A DNA stretch of 64,000 nucleotides from Pseudomonadota bacterium (GTDB taxonomy: Bacteria; Pseudomonadota; Gammaproteobacteria; Steroidobacterales; Steroidobacteraceae): positions 1 through 64,000 of the forward strand of contig JAFAGC010000033.1 of the NCBI GenBank assembly GCA_023423065.1, in the 5' to 3' direction. The notes below the pieces were generated by a model. It was not told where the DNA came from and made no database searches. It worked only from the letters and a program-made list of their open reading frames with translations. A program made the position numbers and the translations under genes. This document shows, piece by piece, positions 17,301-25,462 of this stretch (positions within the stretch are counted from its first letter, which is position 1; every line of letters starts with the position of its first letter).

Positions 17301-17302
17301 GA

Positions 17303-19180
17303 ATGGATATTCAGACGGTCTCGGCAACTCGCGCGAAGCTCACGCGCAAGCCAAGGAAGAAGACTTTTACCGGGTCGGTGCCTGGCACCGCAGTCCGGCA
17401 AAACCCGGCGCGGGATGCGCTGCTCACGAATTTCGGGAAGGCGACGCTGAGGGATCGTTACCTGCTGCCGGGCGAGACGACGCAGGACCTGTTCGCGCGC
17501 GTCGCCCGCGCCTACGCCGACGATGCCGGGCACGCGCAGCGGCTTTACGACTACATGTCGAAGCTGTGGTTCATGCCCGCGACGCCGATCCTCTCGAATG
17601 GCGGCACGGATCGCGGCCTGCCGATCTCGTGTTTCCTCAACTCGGTCGAGGACAACCTGGACGGCATCGTCGAGACGTGGACCGAAAACGTCTGGCTCGC
17701 CTCGAACGGCGGTGGCATCGGCACCTACTGGGGAGGCGTGCGTTCGATCGGCGAGACGGTGAAAGGTTGCGGGCAGACATCGGGAATCATCCCGTTCGTG
17801 CGCGTGATGGATTCGCTCACGCTCGCGATCTCGCAGGGTTCGCTGCGGCGCGGGTCGGCGGCCGTGTATCTCGACGTGCATCACCCGGAAATCGAAGAGT
17901 TCATCGAGATCCGCAAACCTTCGGGCGACTTCAACCGCAAGAGCCTGAACCTGCACCACGGCATCTGCATCACCGACGAGTTCATGGAAGCGGTGCGCGA
18001 CGACCGGCCTTTCGGCCTGCGCAGTCCGAAGGACGGCGGGGTGCTTCGCACGGTCAACGCGCGACAGCTCTGGCAGAAGATCCTCGAGACGCGCCTGCAG
18101 ACCGGCGAACCCTATCTACTGTTCGGCGACACCGCCAACAACCAGCTCGCGCCGCACCAGCGCGAGCTGGGCCTGAGGGTCCGCCAGTCGAACCTGTGCA
18201 GCGAGATCCTGCTGCCGACGGGTCGCGATCATCTCGGAAAGCAGCGCACGGCGGTGTGCTGCCTCTCCTCGGTGAATTTCGAGACCTGGGACGAATGGAG
18301 CCGCGAGCCGCGGTTCATCGAGGACCTGCTGCGCATGCTCGACAACGTGCTGCAGGATTTCATCGACCACGCGCCCCAGTCGATGGGCACCGCGCGTTAC
18401 TCGGCGATGCGCGAGCGCTCCGTCGGGCTGGGCGCGATGGGCTTCCATTCCTATCTGCAGAACAACGGCATTCCGTTCGAGAGCGCGCTCGCGCGCGCTG
18501 CGAACCTGCGCATGTTCAAGCATCTGCGTCGTGCGGCGGACGAAGCCTCGCGCGTGCTCGCGGAGGAGCGGGGCGCATGTCCGGATGCCGCCGAGCGTGG
18601 CGTGCGGGAGCGCTTCAGCCACAAGCTGGCGATCGCGCCGACCGCGAGCATCTCGGTGATCTGCGGCGGCACCAGCGCCTGTATCGAGCCGATCCCGGCG
18701 AACGTCTACACGCACAAGACGCTGTCGGGCTCGTTCAGCGTGCGCAATCCCGCGCTCACGAAAGTGCTCGAGGCCAAGGGGCTGAATACCGAAGACACCT
18801 GGCAGTCGATCCTCGCGCACGAAGGCTCGGTGCAGCATCTCGATCAACTCGGCGACGACGAAAAGGCCGTGTTCCGCACCGCCTTCGAGATCGACCAGCG
18901 CTGGGTCATCGAGCTCGCGGCGGACCGCGCGCCACTCATCTGCCAAGGCCAGTCGCTGAACCTCTATCTACGCAGCGACATCCACAAGTGGGACCTGCTC
19001 ATGCTGCACTGGACCGCGTGGGAACGCGGCGTGAAGTCGCTGTATTACTGCCGCAGCAAGAGCGTGCAGCGCGCCGGGTTCGCCGGCGTGGAGGCGGACA
19101 ACACGCGCACGCTACCCGTGAAGCCGCTCGCGACCGAAACCGACGAAGCCAAGTACGACGAATGCCTGTCGTGCCAGTAG
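17303..19180 (+). CDS. nrdA: class I ribonucleoside-diphosphate reductase, alpha subunit
   Basis: Catalytic subunit that reduces ribonucleotides to deoxyribonucleotides using a radical supplied by NrdB. The 625-residue chain has no N-terminal ATP-cone: the catalytic domain begins near residue 40, so it probably lacks classical dATP inhibition of overall activity. Visible motifs are PATPILSNGGTDRGLPISCFLN with the first active-site cysteine, NLCSEILLP with the finger-loop cysteine and glutamate, and a C-terminal CLSC pair for re-reduction. Residues 21-33 are encoded by a palindromic repeat also found in the gene at 31943-33130. GGAG at 17292-17295 supports the start. It is followed after 10 bp by nrdB and controlled by the NrdR boxes and B12 riboswitch upstream. 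Confidence 0.94.
   Translation: MDIQTVSATRAKLTRKPRKKTFTGSVPGTAVRQNPARDALLTNFGKATLRDRYLLPGETTQDLFARVARAYADDAGHAQRLYDYMSKLWFMPATPILSNGGTDRGLPISCFLNSVEDNLDGIVETWTENVWLASNGGGIGTYWGGVRSIGETVKGCGQTSGIIPFVRVMDSLTLAISQGSLRRGSAAVYLDVHHPEIEEFIEIRKPSGDFNRKSLNLHHGICITDEFMEAVRDDRPFGLRSPKDGGVLRTVNARQLWQKILETRLQTGEPYLLFGDTANNQLAPHQRELGLRVRQSNLCSEILLPTGRDHLGKQRTAVCCLSSVNFETWDEWSREPRFIEDLLRMLDNVLQDFIDHAPQSMGTARYSAMRERSVGLGAMGFHSYLQNNGIPFESALARAANLRMFKHLRRAADEASRVLAEERGACPDAAERGVRERFSHKLAIAPTASISVICGGTSACIEPIPANVYTHKTLSGSFSVRNPALTKVLEAKGLNTEDTWQSILAHEGSVQHLDQLGDDEKAVFRTAFEIDQRWVIELAADRAPLICQGQSLNLYLRSDIHKWDLLMLHWTAWERGVKSLYYCRSKSVQRAGFAGVEADNTRTLPVKPLATETDEAKYDECLSCQ
17364..17398 (+). repeat. palindromic repeat copy 1, in frame within nrdA
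   Basis: CTTTTACCGGGT followed by the perfect palindrome CGGTGCCTGGCACCG (17376-17390) and an nAnTCCGG tail. An almost identical block of about 37 bp, in the same coding orientation, lies inside the flavoprotein gene at 32465-32501. Here it encodes KTFTGSVPGTAVR near the NrdA N-terminus. The arm-loop-arm structure resembles REP-like elements. Confidence 0.75.
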
Positions 19181-19190
19181 GAAAATCGCC

Positions 19191-20249
19191 ATGTCCTCGC
19201 AAATCGAACTGATCTCGAAGCCCGGCCTGCTGACGCCGTCGAAGTCTTACAAGCCGTTCCGTTATCCGTGGGCGATCGAATACTGGCGCCGCCAGCAGCA
19301 GATCCACTGGATGCCCGAGGAAATCCCGCTCGGCGAGGACTGCAAGGACTGGAGCAGCCGCATCACCGAGGCTGAACGCAACCTGCTCACGCAGGTGTTC
19401 CGCTTCTTCACGCAGTCGGACGTCGAGGTGCAGGACAACTACATGGAGCGCTACGCGCGCGTGTTCCGTCCCACCGAGATCAAGATGATGTTGGCGGCGT
19501 TCGCGAACATGGAAACCGTGCACATCGCGGCGTACGCGCTGCTGCTCGAGACGCTCGGCATGCCGGACTCCGAGTTCACCGCGTTCATGGACTACGCGGC
19601 GATGCGCGACAAACACGACTATCTGCAGGGCTTCGGCGTGGATACGGACGCCGACGTGCTGCGCACGCTCGCGATGTTCGGCGGATTCACGGAAGGACTG
19701 CAGCTCTTCGCGAGTTTCGCCATCCTGCTCAACTTCCCGCGGCACAACAAGATGCGCGGCATGGGCCAGGTGGTGAGCTGGTCCGTGCGCGACGAGACGC
19801 TGCACTGCGAAGGCATCATCCGGCTGTTCCACACGTTCGCGCAGGAGACCGGTGCGCTGTCGCAGTCCGTGCGCGACGACATCGTCGATTGCGCGCGGAC
19901 CGTCGTGAAACTCGAGGATCGCTTCGTCGACCTCGCGTTCGAGATGGGCCCGGTCGAAGGACTCGCCGCCTCGGAGGTGAAGCAGTACATCCGCTACGTC
20001 GCCGACTGGCGGCTCAAGCAGTTAGGCCTGCCGCAGCTCTACGGCGTGAAAGAGCACCCGCTGCCCTGGCTCACCGCGATGCTGAATGGCGTCGAACACG
20101 CGAACTTCTTCGAGACTCGCGCGACGGAATACGCGAAGGCGGCGACCGGCGGTGCGTGGCACGGTCACGAGGGGGCGTGGGGACTGTTCGATCGCCGGGT
20201 CGCGCGGCGCGGCCAGCTCGAACTCATCGGCGGGCGCGACGCGAACTGA
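19191..20249 (+). CDS. nrdB: class I ribonucleoside-diphosphate reductase, beta subunit
   Basis: Radical-generating diiron subunit, 352 residues, translated 10 bp after nrdA. The metal ligands and radical site can be followed: Glu and His in NMETVHIAAYALL with the Tyr (radical site) four residues after the His, then the Glu of FTEGLQLFASF, and Glu and His of VRDETLHCEG. Retention of the Tyr argues for a normal tyrosyl-radical (class Ia-like) enzyme rather than a Tyr-less class Ic protein. The C-terminal tail, which docks on NrdA, ends in ELIGGRDAN and is not the E. coli type. It ends 7 bp from the convergent M56-like gene. It is co-regulated with nrdA. Confidence 0.94.
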   Translation: MSSQIELISKPGLLTPSKSYKPFRYPWAIEYWRRQQQIHWMPEEIPLGEDCKDWSSRITEAERNLLTQVFRFFTQSDVEVQDNYMERYARVFRPTEIKMMLAAFANMETVHIAAYALLLETLGMPDSEFTAFMDYAAMRDKHDYLQGFGVDTDADVLRTLAMFGGFTEGLQLFASFAILLNFPRHNKMRGMGQVVSWSVRDETLHCEGIIRLFHTFAQETGALSQSVRDDIVDCARTVVKLEDRFVDLAFEMGPVEGLAASEVKQYIRYVADWRLKQLGLPQLYGVKEHPLPWLTAMLNGVEHANFFETRATEYAKAATGGAWHGHEGAWGLFDRRVARRGQLELIGGRDAN

Positions 20250-20256
20250 CCGCGTA

Positions 20257-21213
20257 TCAGTCGCGGCAGGCCTGCGGGCCGAGCGGATTGCGGCACCAGT
20301 GCACTCGTTCGACCACGATGGATTCGTGATCCGGGCAGGGCTCCTGGCAGGCGCCGTTGATGCGGATCGAGACGCCGTACTGCTCGTTCAGGTATTTCGT
20401 CATGGGCTCGCGCAGGGAATACGGATCGAAGATCGCCGGCGCGTGGACCGGCCCGGCGACTTCGACGTCGTAGTAGGGCTCGGTCATCCACGGCATCGCG
20501 CCGCCGAATATCTCGAACTTGCCGACCCCGTATGTGAGTGCGACGAGATCCTTGAGGTTGATGCGCTTGATCGAAACGTGATCGACGGCGGCTTCGACGA
20601 GACTGGGTCCGCGCCCGGAGCGGGTCTCGCGCATCGAAATCCGCGCTGACGCCAGCGTACGCGTGTCGATCGCGAGCGCCGCCTGGCGCGTCAGTCGATC
20701 CTCGAGTCCGCCCGCTACGAAAGGAATCGCAATCGACAACAGGGCGACCGCCGTGAGCGCGGCGGTCTTGAGGAAGCCTGGCGCCGCCGGTGCATCTCGC
20801 CAGTCGATCGCGATCCGCGCTTCTTCCCGGAGCCGTTCGTAGCGCGCCCGGCGCAATTCGCGCCATATCCGGCCCAGGCAGGCCGCGGAGACCAGCAGCG
20901 TAATGAGCAGCGCGGCCAGGAGCACGAGTCGTGACGGCGCGGTCGACTGTGCCGGCGCGGCAAGAGGCGTGACACCGGCCATCGTGTCCGTGAGCAGGGA
21001 CGGCGGTGGCATCGCACTGTGCCTCACCGGAAATCCAAACCACGCGCCCAGGGAATGAAGCCACGCGAACGGCACCACGAACTTGAGCGCGGCGAGGCGC
21101 CAGACCCAGGCACGGATGCTCGCCGAGTTCGAACGCAGCATCGCCGCGAGCAACCACGAGATCGCGAAGAACCCGATCGATTGCCAGAGGTGATCGACGA
21201 TGCCAGCCTGCAT
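20257..21213 (-). CDS. peptidase-less BlaR1-like membrane protein with DUF3738-type C-terminus (distal paralogue)
   Basis: A 318-residue member of a three-protein family in this window. The N-terminus IVDHLWQSIGFF and three or four membrane segments match the start of the intact BlaR1-like peptidase at 28457-29824. The zinc peptidase core with HExxH is missing. The C-terminal half (about 200-318) resembles the DUF3738/TIGR03435 domain found at the end of many M56 proteins in soil bacteria: LKDLVALTYGV, then PYYDVEVAG, and a terminal pair of Cys in CQEPC. Its promoter-operator (21299-21342) is nearly the same as that of blaI, so it is probably in the same regulon although 9 kb away. I infer a sensor or decoy role without proteolysis. 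Confidence 0.7.
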   Translation of the reverse strand: MQAGIVDHLWQSIGFFAISWLLAAMLRSNSASIRAWVWRLAALKFVVPFAWLHSLGAWFGFPVRHSAMPPPSLLTDTMAGVTPLAAPAQSTAPSRLVLLAALLITLLVSAACLGRIWRELRRARYERLREEARIAIDWRDAPAAPGFLKTAALTAVALLSIAIPFVAGGLEDRLTRQAALAIDTRTLASARISMRETRSGRGPSLVEAAVDHVSIKRINLKDLVALTYGVGKFEIFGGAMPWMTEPYYDVEVAGPVHAPAIFDPYSLREPMTKYLNEQYGVSIRINGACQEPCPDHESIVVERVHWCRNPLGPQACRD

Positions 21214-21298
21214 GAGTGGATAGTCCGTGCCCCGCCGAAAACCTTTCCGCGTTCCGTCAGCGTTCGGGCGCGGGCGGCCGCGCGCGCGGCATGTCTAC

Positions 21299-21342
21299 TA
21301 CAATTGCAGCCTAATCTATGACATACGTAGTAATCTAAGCAA
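21299..21342 (-). promoter_or_regulatory. BlaI-type promoter-operator of the distal paralogue
   Basis: Read on the minus strand: -35 TTGCTT (21342-21337), an 18-bp spacer carrying ACTACGTATGTCA, -10 TAGATT (21318-21313), then TGCAATTGTA (21308-21299). The blaI promoter at 30245-30288 has the same spacing, the same TGTCATAGA junction and a matching downstream TTGTAG box. The TACAnnTGTA-like dyads fit BlaI/MecI operators. Confidence 0.7.
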
Positions 21343-21382
21343 GCCCTGATCGTGACCCTCGACCAAGGTCACATGCGGAGAC

Positions 21383-23128
21383 TCAGGTACCCGTATCGGC
21401 GACGGGCTGCGGCGACGGATCGTCGTTGCGGCGGCCGCGGAATTCCGCGACGCGATTGCGGCCGGCCTGCTTGGCCGAGTACATCGCGGCATCGGCGGCT
21501 TCGAAGAACTTCTCGGGCGTCGGATATTCGTCCGCCGTGAGCGTGGCGTGCCCGACAGAAATGGTGATCCCGAGTTCGCCGGCGATCAGCGACTCGGCCG
21601 CGCTGCGCAGCCGTTCGGCGACCATTCCGGCGACGCTCGCGTCCGAGCGCGGCAGGATCACGCAGAATTCTTCGCCGCCGTAGCGGCACGCGACGAACGG
21701 CTTGCGCGCATGCCGGCGTATCACGCCGCCCAGCAGCTTGATCGCTTCGTCGCCCTGCGCGTGACCGTTACGATCGTTGTATTGCTTGAAGTGATCGATG
21801 TCGAGCACAAGCAGCGAGAGCGGCAGCCCGGACTGCAGCGCGGCGTTGAATTCCGCCGGCAGCTTGTGATCGAAGTGACGCCGGTTGCCGAGCAGCGTGA
21901 GCGGATCGGTGCGGCTCTGCTGCTGCAGCTCGCTCATGCGGCTCGACAAGGTCATGGAGAGCAGGATCATCTCGAGCAACGATCCGACCTGCCAGCTGTG
22001 CTGCGTGAGGAACGTGTGCGGAAGTATCCCGAAGTTCTTCAGCACGAAGATTATCGATCCGGCGAGGAACGCACTCCACGCGATGACGAAGAACCGCGCC
22101 GGCCGCGAGCCCGCGAGCAGGCTCACCACGCCGAGCGTGATCAGGAAGATCACGGAGATCAGGATCAGGAACGTGACGGGCCGGACGAGCACGGCGTAGT
22201 CGAGCACTGGCACGAGCGCCACGGCGATCGCGGCGGCGATCTGCAGCCCGCGCGCGATCAGGAACAGCCGCGGCGTGTAGTCGCGCGATCGCAGGATCGT
22301 CGTCGAGAAATGCAGCGCTGCTATCAACGAGACGTTCAGCAGCACCAGCAGGCAGGTGTTGGCCCACTGCGGGCTCGAGGGCCACAGGTACTGGAAGGCG
22401 AGTCCCGTGTTGACGCCCATGTACAGCCCGAACGTCGCGACATAGGCGAAGTAGGCGAGGAATGCGTTGTCGCGCACCGCGATGAACACGAGGCCGCTCC
22501 ACACCAGCAGCATGATCACGGCGCCGAAGTAGACGCCGTAGGCGAGCTGCTCGCGGCTCACCGCTCCGGTCATCTCGGCCGCATCGAGCAGCGTGAGGTG
22601 GATGTCGACCGGGCCCTGCGAGGCGTAGCGCAGGTAGAACGTGCGCTCGCCCGCCGCGGGCAGGTCCAGGGGAAAGAAGAAGTCGCGGTGCGCGATGGCG
22701 CGCGTGTCGAAGTCGAGCCGGTCGCCGGTCGCGAGCTCGCGCCAGCCGCCGAGCGGATCGGGGCTGAAGAATGTGATGTAGTCGATGAGTGGATAGCCCT
22801 GGCGCAGGAAAATCTCGCGCGGCTCGGGCGCCGGATTGTGAAGTGTGAACCGCACCCACCAGGCCGACGAGGTGAACCCGACGTTCGCCGTCTCGGGCGT
22901 CGCGCGCCGAAATCCCTCGGCGGCGGGCCCCGAGCTGACGTCCGCGATGCCCAGCTGGCCGCCCGGATCCTCGAGTAGTTCGACCTCCCCGCTGAAGCGC
23001 TCGATACGCAGCGCCTCTCCGGGAATCGTGGTGATGACGGGCGCGCCGAGTGCGACTTCCGTCACCAAACAAACAACCAGAAGCAGGCTTGTCAACCAGG
23101 CAATTGAAAGTTTTCCCGAGCCGTACAC
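21383..23128 (-). CDS. 7TMR-DISM diguanylate cyclase
   Basis: Membrane receptor that makes c-di-GMP. The 581-residue protein has a signal-like N-terminus (about 8-28) and a periplasmic 7TMR-DISMED2-type jelly-roll domain (about 40-185, with WWVRFTLHNP). Seven transmembrane helices follow (about 195-400), then a GGDEF domain whose active site reads RYGGEEFCVILP and is intact. No clear RxxD inhibitory site is visible at the usual distance. The start is GTG at 23128; 69 bp separate it from the divergent cytochrome gene. The signal sensed is unknown, but DISMED2 domains are thought to bind carbohydrates. Confidence 0.9.
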   Translation of the reverse strand: MYGSGKLSIAWLTSLLLVVCLVTEVALGAPVITTIPGEALRIERFSGEVELLEDPGGQLGIADVSSGPAAEGFRRATPETANVGFTSSAWWVRFTLHNPAPEPREIFLRQGYPLIDYITFFSPDPLGGWRELATGDRLDFDTRAIAHRDFFFPLDLPAAGERTFYLRYASQGPVDIHLTLLDAAEMTGAVSREQLAYGVYFGAVIMLLVWSGLVFIAVRDNAFLAYFAYVATFGLYMGVNTGLAFQYLWPSSPQWANTCLLVLLNVSLIAALHFSTTILRSRDYTPRLFLIARGLQIAAAIAVALVPVLDYAVLVRPVTFLILISVIFLITLGVVSLLAGSRPARFFVIAWSAFLAGSIIFVLKNFGILPHTFLTQHSWQVGSLLEMILLSMTLSSRMSELQQQSRTDPLTLLGNRRHFDHKLPAEFNAALQSGLPLSLLVLDIDHFKQYNDRNGHAQGDEAIKLLGGVIRRHARKPFVACRYGGEEFCVILPRSDASVAGMVAERLRSAAESLIAGELGITISVGHATLTADEYPTPEKFFEAADAAMYSAKQAGRNRVAEFRGRRNDDPSPQPVADTGT

Positions 23129-23197
23129 AATCGCCCCATCCTTCGACGAACTTGTTTGTTCGCGAAGTATGCGTCAGATCGGGCAGGGAGTAACGCG

Positions 23198-25462
23198 ATG
23201 CGACGGGTATTGAGATGGATCGTGGGCGCGGCAATCGTGGGTGTGTTGGCGGCATTCGGGCTCTACGCCTGGTTCGTGCTGTGGCCCGTCCATACCATTC
23301 CGGCGCTAGAGAAGGTCGATGAATACGCCTGGCTCGACCAGGGATGGGGCGAGGGTCAGGACGCGACGCTGCGCCAGCGCTACTACTACACCGCCCAGGG
23401 GACCTCGATGCCGCAGGGCGCGTCGCTCGGTGCGGTGCGGTATTCGTGGTTCGTCAATCTCGAGCTGCCGCTCTCCGACCAGCGATTCGCCGACCCGGAG
23501 CACATGCGCAAGTATCGCTTCCTGGTCGATCCGAAGCCGAGTACCGCGAATCCCGACCAGCTGCCGATCGGTTTCACGCGCCACTTCGACCCGCGCATCG
23601 GCGAATACGTGCTCGACATCACCTGCGCGGCCTGCCACACGGGCGAGATCCACGTACGCAAGGACGGCAAGACTCATGCCATCCGCATCGACGGCGGCCA
23701 GGCCATGCACGCCTTCACGGACATGTCGCGCGGCAGTTTCGCGCCCGTGCTCGCGGCATCGCTGATCGGAACGTCCGTCAACCCGTGGAAGTTCGACCGC
23801 TTCGCGCAGAAGGTGCTCGGCGAGGGCTACCCCGAAGGCAAGCCGCAACTCAAGGAGGCGCTGCGCGCCACGATCAAGGCGATGCTCGCGAGCGGGCAGA
23901 ACAACCCGCTGCGCGACCTGTACCCGGTGCACGAGGGCTTCGGCCGCACTGACGCGCTCGGGCGCATCGGCAACACGGCCTTCGGCGATCATCTCTCGTC
24001 GGCTAACTACCAAGTCGGCGATGCGCCGGTGAGTTATCCGTACCTGTGGAACATCTGGAAGTTCGACTGGGTGCAGTACAACGGATCGGTCGCGCAGCCG
24101 CTGGCGCGCAACGTCGGCGAGGCGCTGGGCGTCGGCGCGATCGCACCGCTGCGCAGCGCGATGAATGCGCCACTGCCGCCCGGCGAGCGGTATCGCAGCT
24201 CGGTCGACGTCGCGGGGCTCACGCGCATCGAACATGCGCTGCAGATGTTGCGTCCGCCGCGCTGGCCCGAAGACCTCATGGGTGCGATCGATCGCGAGCA
24301 GGCGGCGCGCGGCGAGCAGCTGTTCAAGGAGCGTTGCCAGGAGTGCCACGGACCGAACGTCGCCGAGCCCGCGCGCGCGCAGGCCGCGGCGCCGCTCAAG
24401 CCGTCGAACGACCTGGTCTGGCGCATCGAGGTGATTCCGCTCGAACACATCGGCACGGATCCAACCGCGGCGCAGGGTTTTCTCGAACGCCGCTACGACA
24501 TCTCGTCGACCGGGCTCACGAAGGCCGAACTGGGCGCCGCGTTGCGCCCGCTGCTGACACGCGCGCTCGCGCGCGACGTGCGCTTCCGGTTGACCGAGGT
24601 CGTGAGGCTGACCGGAGCGGGCGACAAACATGCGCCGCTCGCGGCCCTGCTCGCGTCATACCCCGACCCGGATGCGAACGCGGTCCCTTCGTTGCCCGAG
24701 GAAGCATTCCGCGCGATCGATGCCGCGGTCGTCGCGCTCGGCGCTCCGGAAATCGCGGGCGCGGACCAGCGTCCCGCCGATCCGCTGCAGTGCGACGCGA
24801 GCTGTCATCTCGCGAACCTCTTCTGGGACGTGCGCCACGGAGCGAAGAACATCGAGCTCATGCTCGACAAGCTCGATCCGAAGAGCCTTTCCGAGGGCCT
24901 CGCGCTCAACCTCGTCGGCATCCTCATCAAGAACCGCTTCTATGCCGACAACGGAATCGACTATGCGACGCAGCAATGCCTCGAAGGATTCGGTGCGCTC
25001 GATTTGCCGCAGGAGATCGCCGGCTACAAGCCACGTCCGCTCGAAGGCGTCTGGGCGACTCCGCCGTTCCTGCACAACGGATCCGTCCCATCGCTGTATG
25101 AAATGCTGCTGCCGCCCGCGAAACGCACGAAGCGCTTCTTTGTCGGGCGGCGCGATTTCGACACCCGGCATGTCGGTTACGCGATCGAACCCGATGCCGA
25201 AGGAGAGGACGACGGCTTCTGGCTCGATACGAGCATCAAGGGCAACCACAACACCGGCCATGCGTTCGCGGCCGACGCCGCCACCTGGCAGAAACACCTG
25301 GCGGATCCGAAGAACAATCCGCTGCCGCACGGCGTGATCGGGCCCGAGTTCACCGACGAGGAAAGGTTCGCGATCATCGAGTACCTCAAGGTGCACCGCG
25401 ATCCGGAGACGCCGCCTGACTACCAGCCGCCGCAGTGCAAGCTGTTCGGAGAGACGCTGTGA
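23198..25462 (+). CDS. RoxA-like / di-haem peroxidase-like c-type cytochrome
   Basis: A 754-residue exported cytochrome with an N-terminal membrane segment (about 8-30). There are two canonical haem c sites, CAACH (143-147) and CQECH (380-384), plus an odd CDASCH (532-537) with three residues between the cysteines. The C-terminal block LEGVWATPPFLHNGSVPSLYE is characteristic of RoxA rubber oxygenases and di-haem cytochrome c peroxidase relatives. Start ATG 23198 has GGGAG upstream; an in-frame ATG 14 codons earlier lacks one. It overlaps the patatin gene by 4 bp (GTGA). The reaction is uncertain: peroxidase-like electron transfer or a dioxygenase are both plausible. Confidence 0.78.
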   Translation: MRRVLRWIVGAAIVGVLAAFGLYAWFVLWPVHTIPALEKVDEYAWLDQGWGEGQDATLRQRYYYTAQGTSMPQGASLGAVRYSWFVNLELPLSDQRFADPEHMRKYRFLVDPKPSTANPDQLPIGFTRHFDPRIGEYVLDITCAACHTGEIHVRKDGKTHAIRIDGGQAMHAFTDMSRGSFAPVLAASLIGTSVNPWKFDRFAQKVLGEGYPEGKPQLKEALRATIKAMLASGQNNPLRDLYPVHEGFGRTDALGRIGNTAFGDHLSSANYQVGDAPVSYPYLWNIWKFDWVQYNGSVAQPLARNVGEALGVGAIAPLRSAMNAPLPPGERYRSSVDVAGLTRIEHALQMLRPPRWPEDLMGAIDREQAARGEQLFKERCQECHGPNVAEPARAQAAAPLKPSNDLVWRIEVIPLEHIGTDPTAAQGFLERRYDISSTGLTKAELGAALRPLLTRALARDVRFRLTEVVRLTGAGDKHAPLAALLASYPDPDANAVPSLPEEAFRAIDAAVVALGAPEIAGADQRPADPLQCDASCHLANLFWDVRHGAKNIELMLDKLDPKSLSEGLALNLVGILIKNRFYADNGIDYATQQCLEGFGALDLPQEIAGYKPRPLEGVWATPPFLHNGSVPSLYEMLLPPAKRTKRFFVGRRDFDTRHVGYAIEPDAEGEDDGFWLDTSIKGNHNTGHAFAADAATWQKHLADPKNNPLPHGVIGPEFTDEERFAIIEYLKVHRDPETPPDYQPPQCKLFGETL

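Noticed and set aside
24791..24808. CDASCH in the cytochrome as a third haem c site
   Set aside because: Three residues separate the cysteines instead of two. It may bind haem in special systems, but I do not count it as a canonical site.
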